A stretch of 64,000 bases of DNA, taken from Aralia elata. Taxonomy: Eukaryota; Streptophyta; Magnoliopsida; Apiales; Araliaceae. The stretch is from positions 77,802,272 through 77,866,271 of the forward strand of contig CM068385.1 in NCBI GenBank assembly GCA_034770075.1, read 5' to 3'. The notes under the pieces are model-generated. The model worked only from the letters and a program-made list of their open reading frames with translations, was not told where the DNA came from and did not search any database. Position 1 is the stretch's first letter. Every line of letters begins with the position of its first letter. The position numbers and the translations under genes were made by a program. Shown here piece after piece: positions 22,587 through 33,830 of this stretch.

Positions 22587-25336
22587 TGTGACACCCCCAA
22601 ATCCGGGTACTTCATTTCCTCAGGATTTGGTGTTCACAATCCAAAAACATCACATCACATCTAACTACCCATTCAAATATAAGTGAAAATACTTGAATAG
22701 AAATAGAAATCTCCCATTAGAGGGTTACAACATCATTCATAAACAAATCCCAGGTCATCTAACCTTAAATAAACATCAGTGCGGAAAACATAAAATAAGT
22801 CTATTACATAATCATCACTTTAACACATATAACAATTCTTCATCACTTGTTTGCTTTGCCTTTGCCCTTACTAGTGGACGACTCATCATTTCTTTCAACT
22901 TTAGCTGCAATGTTATTATGCAAGAGTGAGCAATGATTGCCCAGCAAGTATAACAACAATGACAATAATAACATGCGAAATAATCAACGGATATCGAATA
23001 ATTGAAGATTTAGCTTTTGAGTCAAGAATGTAAAACAAGATTTAAAAGAACGTCTGAGGGTCTTAAGACCACGAACTATGTCCCAGATTGTCAAGTATTC
23101 CTACTTTAAACCTTTAACAGTCGTAAGACTATATGGACCTTGCTTCTCGTACTCAGGGGGATCAACCTTTTGTACAATGTATGTGCACAACATCTTAACG
23201 CTAACGCGTAAATAAATCCCCTATATAAGGGTTGTTCATCTCAGTTTGACATCGGAGTCCGCACCAAAGGAAGTTTGGTTTGGATTTACTTCAATAACGT
23301 TTCTAGAATTTAGAACGATCATCAACTATGGACTAGTCGAAACAATAAGGGTTCGCTAGTCAATCAAGGTATAAAAGGTATAATTCGAGAATCAAAACTA
23401 AATCTCACAAAAGGTACAATTGAATGAAATCTATATAATTGAAGCATTACAAAGAGAAATTAAAAACGTCTCATTGAATCCATGAAATTGAATGGAATAG
23501 AAACAATAACTTGCTCAAGAAGTAATAGCATTATGAAGCTTGTATTCTATGATAATGAAATTTAGAAACTTACGTAAACGTAAAAGTAAGGATAAGATAC
23601 TTGCCTCGTGCGTAGGCTATAAATTTAAGACTCACGTTTCTCTAATCAACCTATTCATTCCGTTTATAAAACAGTAACAATAATTAGTTACAATATTATA
23701 AACACGTCAAAACTCATTCTCATCAAATCTCATTTCAATGGCTCAGTTGACCCGAACAATCAATGGGCTTATGCTACCACCTTTCACAGTAATTTAACAT
23801 TCATTTTATACCTTAGCCTAAGCTTTAGGTATATCTACGATATCATAATATGATCTTAAAGAAAGAAGAAAATTTTTACTCTCGTCTTTTTACTTTCTTT
23901 TTTTTTTTAATTCTAGTCGGGGCGAGAAAATTCTTCACAAAAATCTCGCCGGGGCGAGGAATTGCTTCACAAAATTCTCGCCGGGGCGAGGAATTGCTTC
24001 ACAAAATTCTCGCCGGGGCGAGCTCCTCGCCTGGGCGAGGGATCCCTTCACAAAATTCTCGCCGGGGCGAGAATTCCGAATTCCAGTTTCTGCAGTTCGC
24101 GAAGAACGCAGAAACAGGCCAAAAATTTCCCATTTTGTTATTCGTACATCAAATTAAACATGCCCAATTATCATATATGGTATGAAATCAAGACCCATTC
24201 CATAAACAGTGATTTTAACATCACAGATAATCTATACAACCCAATTAAAGACCAAAAATCTAACTGTTCATACTTATTATAGAGTTTTGATACAGTTAAC
24301 AAAATTAATCGCAGTAAACTCGTTTCTTAACCAAATCAATCCGTTTAAGAATCATTCTTTTCGTTTTTACATGCATAAACATAAACAAGTATCAATTTAA
24401 TGATTAACATGTAATTCAAGCATAATTTTTCATACATATAAGTCATATTTAAACTTTGTTTCTCTGTAATTTCAGAACTTCTAATTCAAGGCATAATCTC
24501 ATGAATTAATTATTCTAAATCATATATACATCATATAAAAGACGCTTATACATGCTTTCTAACATCCAATCATCATTCTATAAAAATTTAACCATATAAC
24601 TTAATCTACAGAAAACTCAAACATGCATTCATGGAGAAAATTAAGAAAACATAAATTAAAGGTTAAAATTAAGAATTACCTTTGGTTTGATGCTAGATTA
24701 TGCAACTAGATGACAAGATTTCTTCTTCAATCTCAAAATTCTCACAAATTTTCTCTCCTTTTCTCTCTGTGTTTGCTAAGTTGGCTTAGAAAAATAATAC
24801 CTTAATAAGAATACGTGAGATTTAAATTTGATTAGTGGTGTCAGTTAATCCCATAATGGGTTAACTGACATCAACCCCCATTAGGGCCTCGTTTGGCTAG
24901 CTCTTTATTCTTCCTTCTAGTTTATTTTAATAAATAGTTTATTACATAGTTTCATGTCACACTTTAATCAACTAAATAATCTTAATAAAATCAAATATAT
25001 AAAATAGAATAATACTACATTAAATCACATAGTCATATAAATAAAATTCTCATTTATTAATAATGACAATTTACTAAATATCTAATTAATAATTAAATTA
25101 ATTAGAAATAACATTATACTTATTTAAATAATGTATTTAATCAAATAAATTCAATTAAACACATACTTTAAATATAAAAATTCTCCACATTAATCTAATT
25201 AATGTAACACATATAATTAAATTAATCTACCACAAATTCATCGATTAATCAATTAATTCAACAATCAAATCGTCGAAAAATATTTATTCAATCAATAAAT
25301 ATTTAAAATAAGTTACAAAAATTCTCGTTCGTCACA
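22587..25336 (-). repeat. Gypsy LTR, right copy (5' LTR)
   Basis: This LTR of 2750 bp matches 13877-16669. Its palindrome array (23912-24071) has six cores. The outermost is degraded (CTAGTCGGGGCGAG) and another has a changed centre (CTCGCCTGGGCGAG). Confidence 0.95.
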
Positions 25337-25801
25337 GGACGCATATTGTATTGTAAGATGGAAGTTACTGCCAACGGATCCTCATTCTTTCTAGCAGGTT
25401 CAGCATTGGTTTTAGGTATCTCTGACTTTCCCTTCTCAATATCCATATCTGCAATGCACAGGCAATACGCATCATTATATGTGCCATTCAGCCATAAAGG
25501 AAAGATAGGGGGATGTATCTTAGTTATTACTTGTACTCTCCCACTGACTTCCCGCCCCGTACAGTTGTGAACTAGTGTTGCCGATCTCTATCTAGGATTT
25601 GTTTTGGCACATGGATTCTTGTTGCTGGTTGATCTTCACCCATGTTTTTTCTTTTTGTTTTTCCTAAATATATTCTTTGAAACTTGATATATCATATCTG
25701 TCTCCAAAATATATTCTTTGAAACTTGATATATCATCTCTGTCTCCAAAATATATTCTTTGAAACTTGATATATCATATCTGTCTCCAAAACATATATAT
25801 G

Positions 25802-25832
<31 letters not shown>

Positions 25833-26599
25833 TTGTAAAGGACAAGAGGGAGCAGACATGATGATACAGTTGGAATGACTTCTTGTTAACTGTCATTATG
25901 AGAGAGTGTGTGTATTTTAAACAAAAAGAATTTCCCTTCTCAATATCCATATCTGCAATGCACAGGCAATACGCATCTATGGATTCACCCACTAGTAGTT
26001 ATTACTTGTAAATTAAACAAATACAATTGTTAAATGAAGTGAATTAAACCTGGAGGTTGTTCTTCTGTGCATCTCTTCTTGATAAATTAAACAAATAACA
26101 TAGTACATCTTGTACCAAGTCAAGCGAATACAATTGTTGATTACAGTGTATATAATATTGAATTCCTCTGAATTCGGTAATTCCTGTCTTCTCAGCCCCT
26201 GATTTCCCTGGCATAAGCAAAGTTAAATGAAGTGATGATGAAAATGTTGGCTAGTTTAATGAAGTTAATGATTGGATGTTGCAGATTCTCTTTTCCGGCA
26301 ACATTTTATCTTATTGATTAACAATATGGACTAATAGCTACAGTCCATATTAATTCTCCCTTTTCTGTTTTCCTTTGGCATGAATTATCAGTGTTAGGCT
26401 TTACATCTATAACTGAGTTTTCAATTTCATGGACCTAAATTCTGTCCCATATTGTTTCTTCCTTTTCTTTTCAAAATGTTTGTCCAGAAATACTAATATA
26501 GCTGTGAACTACTAATATATACATGTTTGTGCTGGGTGTGTGGCTTAGCCCTTTGCTTTCTTAATTTTAAGTTGAATATGATAATTTGTTTTTTCACAG
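25337..26599 (+). other. CACTA intron remainder with tandem and direct repeats
   Basis: No coding sequence is seen. Three tandem 41-bp units start at 25666, 25707 and 25748 (AAATATATTCTTTGAAACTT). They are followed by TA and GA microsatellites at 25791-25832. A 47-bp sequence (TTTCCCTTCTCAATATCCAT...) occurs at about 25429 and again at about 25932. The next exon begins at 26600. Confidence 0.8.
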
Positions 26600-27089
26600 G
26601 AAAAAATTATTGAGTTAAAGGAGACTCAGGCGGCTGCTGGTGGAAGCAGTTCTGCACTATCTACCGGACGAAATGACATTCTTGCACAAGTGCTTGGGCC
26701 GGAGCGACATGGCCGACTCCGACAAGGTAGAGTTGGTGCTACGGCTACAAACACTTGGGGGCCTCGTGAAACAAATAATGATGTACATCGTGAGAATCAA
26801 GAATTGAAAGCTGAGTTGAAAATGGTACGTGACAAAGGAGATGACACTGCAAGGAAAGTAGATGAATTGCAATCAATCATTGTAGAAATGCTCAAGAAAT
26901 CGTCAGTTCCGAATGCTCAGTCCAACAATCAGGTATTGTTTTTTCACTCTCACCTACAAGTAAAATTGTTGCTCTCTCACTCTTTGTATGAAGTAACAAG
27001 TTCACTTGGTAATTAATTTGTAGGATCGATCGACAGAAGGGGATAATGATGATATTACTGGATCGAACAATCCTATAGAGGACTCGTGA

Positions 27090-27356
27090 CATGTTATTAA
27101 TTTGTGCTACTAGCTATGTACTGTAAGATGGAATATATAGTAACGCTATTTTGGATACTACTTTGGATAGTAATATATATGTAGGTGACATTATATACTT
27201 TTCTTCGTAATTTTCAATGATAATTTGTGTTGTTTTGTTCTTTTAGTTGAAAATGTTGACTTGGATTATATGGTATGGTTTGATTGTAAATATGCTACTT
27301 GATGGGTAAAAGAAATATTGCAGAATACTGACAGCTAATAAAAAAAATGGAAATGA
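27090..27356 (+). other. 3' untranslated region of the second CACTA gene
   Basis: AT-rich sequence follows the TGA at 27087-27089. No further coding sequence is seen before the subterminal repeats begin. Confidence 0.4.
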
Positions 27357-27654
27357 AATAGCGACGGTCGGGGCCGTCGCTATAGCACTAAAACATTCGC
27401 GCCAAAAATTCATATAGCGACGGTCGAGACCGTCGCTATAGAACCCAGCTATTCGCGCCATTAATTATATATAGCGATGGTCGGGACCGTCGTTATACCT
27501 CAAAGGCATTCGCGCCAAAACATCTATAGCGACGACCGTGACCGTCGCTACAGGTATACAGCGACCGTTAAAAACCTGTAAGCGCGTTTTTGTGTGCTTC
27601 TTGCGACGGTCTAACCGTCGCCGACCGTCGCTATAGGGCTATTTTCTAGTAGTG
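27357..27654 (+). repeat. CACTA 3' subterminal palindromic repeats and terminal inverted repeat
   Basis: Four modules spaced about 52-58 bp apart (near 27359, 27416, 27474 and 27526) are each an inverted pair of TAGCGACGGTC around three or four bases. ATTCGCGCC lies between them, and in two intervals it makes the E2F consensus on the minus strand (TTTGGCGC at 27399-27406 and 27512-27519). The element closes with TTTTCTAGTAGTG. Paired subterminal motifs of this kind are expected recognition sites for the CACTA proteins. Confidence 0.9.
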
Positions 27655-28324
27655 CTCAGAATAAGGATTTTGATAACATGAAATATCAATATTCCAACAC
27701 TAATCAATTTAAGAACAGTACAAATATATCACTGGAAAAACTTAGAAAAACTATTGGATAAACTATATAAGATCGATTGAAGCTTTTTCCAAGTCCTCAC
27801 TTTAACAGCCGAGCAGGACGAATATATATCCGTCAATGTCCAACGACTATGTGAATATTAATCCCATGAAATACTCAAATGATGGAAAGAGTTAGATTTT
27901 TTTAGCAAAATCAGATGAGAGTAACAACTATAATAATCTCCTAGAATTCAGAAGTCAAAGATATGAAAATCAAAACATACTTAAATTAAGGAGATATAAA
28001 AAGATATGATAGAAGCCTGTTATATATAGTATATTCAAAGGAAATTAATTCAAATTCAAATACTCTATTCAACATAACCAACTTCCTTGATATACTCCAA
28101 TTAATAGCTTGGTTAACCGAGTATATCGAGAGATAGATTTTCAACATAAAATATGCTAGCCAACTTTCTTATCTTTATAATGATCTATAATCAGCCCAAT
28201 ATATTCAATCCTGGCCATTAAATTATGTTCACATATACAACCATATAATATTAGCCCAAAACATATTCCATGCAAAAACATGCAAGCACATGTGATTTTG
28301 TTATCATTCAAAACAACAAGAATT
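27655..28324 (-). mobile_element. 5' LTR of Copia-like element, outer part, truncated
   Basis: This continues the LTR interrupted at 5176. Bases 28043-28324 match 1-283. The match ends at GAATT (28324), about 12 bases before the LTR terminus seen at 295, where unrelated RPN11-like sequence begins. The outer end of the element was therefore lost in a deletion or rearrangement. Confidence 0.85.
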
Positions 28325-28420
28325 AACAGACCCAACGCGCTACCAGCATTGGCATGTTCCTTTGAAGTCTCTCCATACCGGAGCTATATCTCTCTCTCTC
28401 TCTCTTTTATTATCTTTCTC
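28325..28420 (-). pseudogene. RPN11 exon 1 fragment, third copy
   Basis: A stretch of about 75 bp, plus a CT-rich tail, resembles the 5' part of the RPN11 fragments near 33018 and 57045. The minus strand reads SSGMERLQR, then a frame change. It directly abuts the truncated LTR end. It is too short to be functional. Confidence 0.5.
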
Positions 28421-29462
28421 CCTTTTCTATGGGTTAAATACACTTCTGTCACTTAAAATATTACCCAACTTACACAAATGATCCTAAACTATAAAAAATA
28501 ATAATAGCAACCTCTTAGTACATTTAAGTGAGCAAAAGTGACCCTCCTGTCATAATTTTGGTCGAAATACCAGCAACGCCGTTCATGTGATATACTATAC
28601 AGTTTGACCGCATGAAAATCATATAATAAATGTTGACTATACGAATAATTATCAAATACAACTTAAATACTAACTTAATTCAAATAAAATAATTAAAAAT
28701 CATTAACTAAATAAAATAAAATAAATAATTCAAGTTAAATAATTAAAACTTACTAATTAATTCAAATAAAATAATTTATCACACTAATTAAATAAAATAA
28801 AATAATTAACTTAACTATTAACTTACAAAAAATAACTAACCCTATCACTTAATACAAAATAACAATTAAGAGGAAAAAAACAATAACTAAAAAACAAAAC
28901 AATAATATAAACATATTTTAATACTTTTAAATGTATTTTAATGTATTTAAAGTCATTTAATTATATTTTGTTATATAAAAATACAATTAAATAGTATAAG
29001 CATGTATATACTACTTAAAATAAATAAAATTCACTACAAATTAACACACTACACATAAAATAATTAATTAAATAATTAAATTTAATAATTTACTGAAATA
29101 AAATAGTTAACTCCACTAATTAACTAAATAAAATAACTGACTCAATTAATTAATTCAAATAAAATAGTAAACTCCGCTAATCAATCAAGTAAAATAATTA
29201 TTTAATTAGTTATAAAAATAGGTTAATTATTTTAATTATCAAAACACGTTATGATAATTAAAATATGTTAATTATCAAAATACATTAAGATAATTAATTC
29301 AAACAAAATAATTATCAAATTTCACTAATTAACTTAGTTATTTTTAACGTATTTTTTCATATTTTAATTATCTTATTCATGTTAATTATTTATTATTTTA
29401 ATTAGTCTTTTTAAATTATTTTACTTGGTTGATTAGTGGATTCAATTATTTTATTTGAGTTA
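28421..29462. other. Very AT-rich non-coding stretch
   Basis: Dominated by AATAAAATAATT-like repeats with no reading frame of interest. The start (GGGTTAAATACACTTCTGTC) looks like a generic dispersed repeat, but I cannot assign a family or borders. Confidence 0.4.
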
Positions 29463-30511
29463 AACTCCAAGACATAGTGTTAGTGTTTATATTGACAAAA
29501 TTTATTTGAAATTATAATCTGAATAGAACTATGAAACTCAAATTTTAATAAATTTTAATCTATTTATGATAATAAGTTATTAGTGAATCCACTATATTAT
29601 TTTATTTATTTATTTATTTTTTTACATTTATTATGTTTCAATTTGTTTACATATATTATTAATACAAACAAATAAATTCTTAACACTTAGCAAACCTTGA
29701 GTCAAATCAAATAATACAAATAAATTTGTATTAGTATTGAAATTGTTGATGTGAAAAAAAAAGTTCCCGAGCATCTTGAGTAGGACGAGAGAAGACACGT
29801 TGTAACGATCGCGGATCGTGGGTAGCTTTGTAACGCGAGCCTATGAATTTTATTGAATAAATTGAACTTTTATTAATATTATTCCGTGTTATGTGTGTGA
29901 ATATTTTATTACTACATATGATGTGTAGGTGATAATTTTTGATTGATATTATTTTTATTAGTATTGATTAAATTATTTTAAAAGAATAGCGCTAAAACGC
30001 TATTTACGCAAAAGACGCCTTTTTCGATTTTATGACTTTTCATAATTTCGCCAAAGCGTTAATGAGAGGGATTAATAATCCAAGTGTGGGATTTTATTTT
30101 AGCCCAATTGAATTTTTATTAGAAGCCTAATAGATTATTAAATTTGGAGTCCAAGAGTGGCCCAAGTTGAAGCCCAAAACCCATGGACTTAGTCCATGAA
30201 CCAAACCCACCATCCATGACCCACAACCCATGACCCATGAGGGAAATGGGTTATGTATTCAGCTGAACCATTTGTAGAAGGAAGAAGAGTACGGGAGAAG
30301 GAAGAGAGGGAGAAGGAATGAAGAACGTGATGCATTTGGGGAGAAGCAACGTTGCATTTGGTAGAGGAAGAACAACTCGGGAGAAGGGAGGGGGAGAGCC
30401 CAATGGCTGACGAAACCTTGGAGGAGCCGAAGCTCTCCTACCCGAGCATTGGGAGCTGCCATGTCTGGCATGCTCAGCCCTCAACCCATCCATGAAGCTC
30501 TGATCACTTCT

Positions 30512-30521
30512 TCTATATATA
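30512..30521 (+). promoter_or_regulatory. Probable TATA box of the solo LTR
   Basis: TCTATATATAC is followed by a CT-rich tract and then a purine-rich presumed leader. It sits about 700 bp from the LTR start, a plausible U3/R border. Position and composition are the only evidence. Confidence 0.4.
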
Positions 30522-31287
30522 CTCTCCCATTGTTTAGCCTCCATTCCTTTCATTTTGCTAAGTTAGAAACTGAAACTTGAGAGACAATAGTGAAGAGAGT
30601 GTTCACGGGTGATTGAGGAAGGAGAAGGAGTATTGTAGCAGCTGGGTTTTAATCCATTTAGCATCCTTAGAAGAAGCTCAAGAGGTATGCAATATAGAGC
30701 TTAGCTCATTTCCAAGTTTCTAGTTTTGCTATGATTGCTTGTTAGAGTAATGTAGCTGAAATTGCTTGGTTGCTCATGAACATGTGTATGAATGTTGTTA
30801 GCTCTATTAAAACCTTGTTAATGGTATGTAAAAGTGGAACAATGAATGAGAATCAAACCTATGCATAAGGAATCAAGAAATGGACTGAAATGGACATTAG
30901 TGGACTGTTATTCATGTTTTGTTAATAATGAAGTTGTAATCATCTTGGTTTGGTTGTGTGCATTGGTTGTGTACTGGTTGTATATGCCCAGAAATTATGG
31001 GAATTGAATTCATATGTGAAGTCAATGGTAACCATGTAATGATAGGCTATGAGTTATGAACTCTAAAGTCATGCCCACCAACTATTTGGTTTAATGTCCA
31101 AGAGAATGATTTCTCTAAGGAACATGAGAATTAGGAATGATTAATTGATTAAATGATGTTATGATGCATAGCTCAGTTGTAAAAGCATGTTTTAAGTCAT
31201 ATAGACATGTTGTATAATGGCTAAGAAGCAAAGGGGACGAAACCAAAATTGTTGGCTTTGGTTCTGCAGTAGCAGAACCTAAAAGCT

Positions 31288-31519
31288 CCTGGATGCAGAG
31301 GGGCGCAGCTGCGCCACTCCCCAGTATAAGACCTGCGCAGCTGCGTTGGTCTGCAGAGCTGAAAGTCCCTGGATGCAGAGTGGCGCAGCTGCGCCACTCC
31401 CAAGCATAGCACCTGCGCAGCTGCGCTGGGTGGCAGAGTTGAAAGTCCTGGATGCAGAGTGGCGCAGCTGCGCCACTCCCAAGTACAAGACCTGCGCAGC
31501 TGCGCCGGTCTGCAGAGGT
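31288..31519. repeat. GC-rich palindrome array in solo LTR, three 80-bp units
   Basis: Units start CCTGGATGCAGAG at 31288, 31368 and 31447. Each holds the perfect 14-bp palindrome GGCGCAGCTGCGCC (31302-31315, 31382-31395, 31461-31474) and a second GCGCAGCTGCG core about 30 bases later. Open frames through the array are artefacts of its composition. Confidence 0.95.
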
Positions 31520-32980
31520 GAACTGTTTTGCTGCTTTGTGTTATTGATCCGATACATGTTTACGTAGACCCAACATGTTATAAATACCCAAAGCATACAT
31601 ATGTTATGTTAGTGTAATAGTTGAAGGACCCCAAGCATGAAATGACCCCCGCTCGCTCACCGGGGAGCGAGACCCCCGTTTGTGTAGTCGTAGTGGCAAT
31701 CAATGTTCGTAATGATTATAATGTGTGGATTAATGTAAGTCAATGTTTGGTGTTTATTGTGAGACTAATTGGTATGTGAATATGTGTCTAAATGCGTAGG
31801 ACATATTTGAAGGACGATTAACGTCAACTAGTAGCAAGCGCTTAAGGCAAGTTTCCTAAACCCTTGTCTAACCCTTGTGTTGGGCAAGTTCTCTAGCTTC
31901 ATTCATTTTCAGTATTGAATGCAAGTTTCATATCTTATACAAGAGACGTATATTGTGCAAGTTTATTTGATTCATTTGATTATATTCTCTTGACTCTCAT
32001 GCGATGTTTGAAGTTCCGATTTACGCAATACATATATGGTTGTGTGAATTCCTTACTTATGTAAATTTTTCAGTATTTGCACAAGTATTCGAGCTATGTT
32101 ATAACATAAATTGTTGAAGCTTTCAAGTTCACATATATATTAACTGTTATAGAGAACGTCGATGCCATTTGTTTCGGCTAGACGGATATTGAAATATTTT
32201 ATTGATTTGATAATAAATCCTTGAAATGTTATTGATGATTAAGTAGAGCTATCCAACCGAATTGCTTTGGTTAGGATTCCGAGACATGAATGAGATGAAC
32301 AACCCTAATATTAGGGGCAGTTTTTAGTCAGTTATTCTGACAAGGCATCGAGCGCCTAAACAAACACATATAGTCGTTTCCAGCTAGAGTGTTGATCAAC
32401 ATAGAGTACAATAGGCTGATCACCTAGAAGTGCTCGTAAGTAAGACGGTTTGCAGTTATAATGCTGTGTACCTTTTCAAGAAAGCAAAAGAAAGTTCAAG
32501 GTCTTATGACCACTCAATGTCGTTTCAAAAATATATTTTTAAAACGAAAGCAAAGTATTATTCTTGTTTATTCAGAATATTTCACAACTATTGTTCAGTT
32601 GTCGAAGATAAATGATATGATTGATGATATTGTTGTTATTCAATTGTTATACTTGTTGGGCAATTGAATGCTCATTCTTGCTTTATATTAAACATTGCAG
32701 CTAAGTCCGAGCGGGCCGAAGGTTCTGGTAAGGACAAGGGAAAGGGCAAGATGCACGTCTAGATGGCGTCATAGTTTATTTGTAGTAGTAATGATGTAAT
32801 ATTAAGACTTATTATGTATTTGGAATGATGTTATGGTATTAGAACCTGGGAATTGAGAGTAAGACGTGTTGTAATAATATAGTAATTACATTCATGTCTA
32901 TTATGTTGTATGGAATGGGATGTACCGTGTAGCACCGGATTCGGGTTTGAGGTACCCGGATTTGGGGGCGTCACACACGT

Positions 32981-33188
32981 AAACTTACTCCGATGAATCT
33001 AGAGTAGGCGAATCCGATGGTGGGTGACCTAACGCGCTACCAACCCCGGCGAACATCCTTTGAAGTCTCTTCATGCCGGAGCTATCTCTCTTTATTCTCT
33101 TTCTCCCGTCTCTATTTATAAGGCGATCGGAGTTTGATTTCTTTGGGCACAAGATTTTGCGAAGATGGGTACGCCTCAAGCTAGGCAA
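32981..33188 (-). pseudogene. RPN11 (26S proteasome subunit) exon 1 fragment, copy A
   Basis: RPN11 is the metalloprotease that removes ubiquitin at the proteasome lid. This minus-strand frame carries only its N-terminus: RLQRMFAGVGSALGHPPSDS, then PTLDSSE. TAA follows where the family has Gln. The fragment originally continued (VYVSSL..LLKML) into 29763-29800, now separated by the solo LTR. The sequence 5' of it resembles a UTR. The initiator Met codon is changed (AGCTCC where ATGTCx would be expected). There is no MPN catalytic domain, so this is a fragment. Confidence 0.78.
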
Positions 33189-33602
33189 GTACTAGTGTAT
33201 TGCATTAATGGACCTATATTTCAACATATTTCTATTTTCACCTATATATATTTGGCTAAATGACAAAACGGCCCCAAGTTTGTATCAATTTTGATTTGCA
33301 TCTCAAAGTTTGAATATTTTGAACCATTACCTTAAAACGTTTTTGAAAAAACAATGTAGGTCCTTTTTACATACGCCTATCAATTTTTCACCGAAACTTA
33401 CCGTGCCCATATCAGATGAATCTAGTTCCTTTGATCTTTATGATTCCAATAAGTTGCTCTTATTTTAGGGCATATTCTACGGAATTATTTGTGATTGTGT
33501 GCATATTATCTCTATATTTAATAACTCGAATACTTCTATGTCGTATGCATCACATAAAGAGAAAACATCCTTCACATAAAAGAAAAAAATAAATAATACA
33601 TG
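33189..33602. other. Intergenic part of duplicated segment, copy A
   Basis: Matches 57210-57645 closely. No gene is seen. It ends at the ATG target site of the CACTA-type element. Confidence 0.6.
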
Positions 33603-33830
33603 CACTACTACAAAACAGTAAATAGATAACACTAAAACCACAACGTTTTTATAAAAAACGTTATGGTATATTTTTACACAACGCTTTTTTAACAAAACAT
33701 TGTAGATTTATATGAAAAAACGTTATGTATTTAAAAAGGGCATTTTTTGGTTTTAACTATATAACGTTTTTTTAAAACGTTATCTATCTAAAAAAACACG
33801 GAGATTGAAAAAATCGCGCGGAAGTGAAAA
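33603..33830. repeat. Terminal and subterminal repeats, left end of the Pack-CACTA
   Basis: The 28-bp terminal inverted repeat is followed by about six AACGTT-containing motifs up to about 33785. The right end mirrors this at about 37590-37936, where at least eight ACAACGTT motifs occur. Confidence 0.85.

Larger units (their letters stand above)
13877..25336 (-). mobile_element. Complete Gypsy chromovirus (Tekay/Del-like) retrotransposon
   Basis: Two long direct repeats (13877-16669, 2793 bp, and 22587-25336, 2750 bp) begin TGTGACACCC and end CGTCACA. They enclose a minus-strand interior with primer site, polypurine tract, an extra upstream frame and gag-pol. The flanks are GGACC and GGACG, a near-match 5-bp duplication. 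The LTRs differ by a few dozen bases at most by eye, apart from array length, so the insertion is young. Pol order is protease-RT-RNase H-integrase with a chromodomain-like C-terminus. The gag-pol frame is broken only by stop codons. Confidence 0.95.
11743..27089 (+). pseudogene. Transposase_24-type (Ptta/En/Spm) CACTA gene, split by Gypsy insertion
   Basis: This is the second CACTA gene, of the family usually found beside TNP2 and thought to act in DNA binding. Exons inferred from GT-AG borders and frame are 11743-11875 (ATG start), 12316-12551, 12640-12849, 12950-13042, 13158-13256, 26600-26932 and 27024-27089 (TGA). Exon 2 has a basic PKRKRGPTMG stretch and a GEFFPI phrase; exon 3 has KRKLMAIMNNRWRDWKS. 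Exon 6 encodes an Ala/Gly/Ser-rich and then helical segment (DILAQVLGPERHGR). Lesions are an extra G at the exon 2 donor (12551-12553) and a TGA at 12829 where the family usually has Trp. The last intron before exon 6 has grown to 13.3 kb through the Gypsy insertion at 13877-25336. Confidence 0.78.
5177..27654 (+). mobile_element. Complete CACTA (En/Spm) transposon, 22.5 kb, with nested Gypsy element
   Basis: The element starts CACTACTAGAAAA at 5177 and ends TTTTCTAGTAGTG at 27654, an exact inverted repeat of at least 13 bp. It is flanked on both sides by CTC (5174-5176 and 27655-27657), the 3-bp duplication typical of CACTA elements. Joining the flanks gives continuous Copia LTR sequence. 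Inside are a TNP2-type transposase (7505-11170) and a Transposase_24-type gene (11743-27089), both with stop or frame lesions. An 11.46-kb Gypsy retrotransposon sits in the second gene, so the native element was about 11 kb. Confidence 0.93.
29801..32975 (+). mobile_element. Gypsy-type solo LTR, 3.2 kb
   Basis: The segment begins TGTAACGATC and ends GGGCGTCACA, with a perfect CACGT duplication at 29796-29800 and 32976-32980. Copy B at about 56990 shows the empty site. The last 40 bases resemble the sense end of the complete Gypsy LTR (CCCGGATTTGGGGGYGTCACA), so plus is the sense strand. A TATA-like CTATATATA near 30512 marks a likely promoter. No internal region is present. It is probably a chromovirus LTR of a subfamily distinct from the element at 13877. 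Confidence 0.9.

Noticed and set aside
31221..31596. Ala/Leu-rich open frames on both strands
   Set aside because: Same reason: translations of the 80-bp GC-rich array in the solo LTR.
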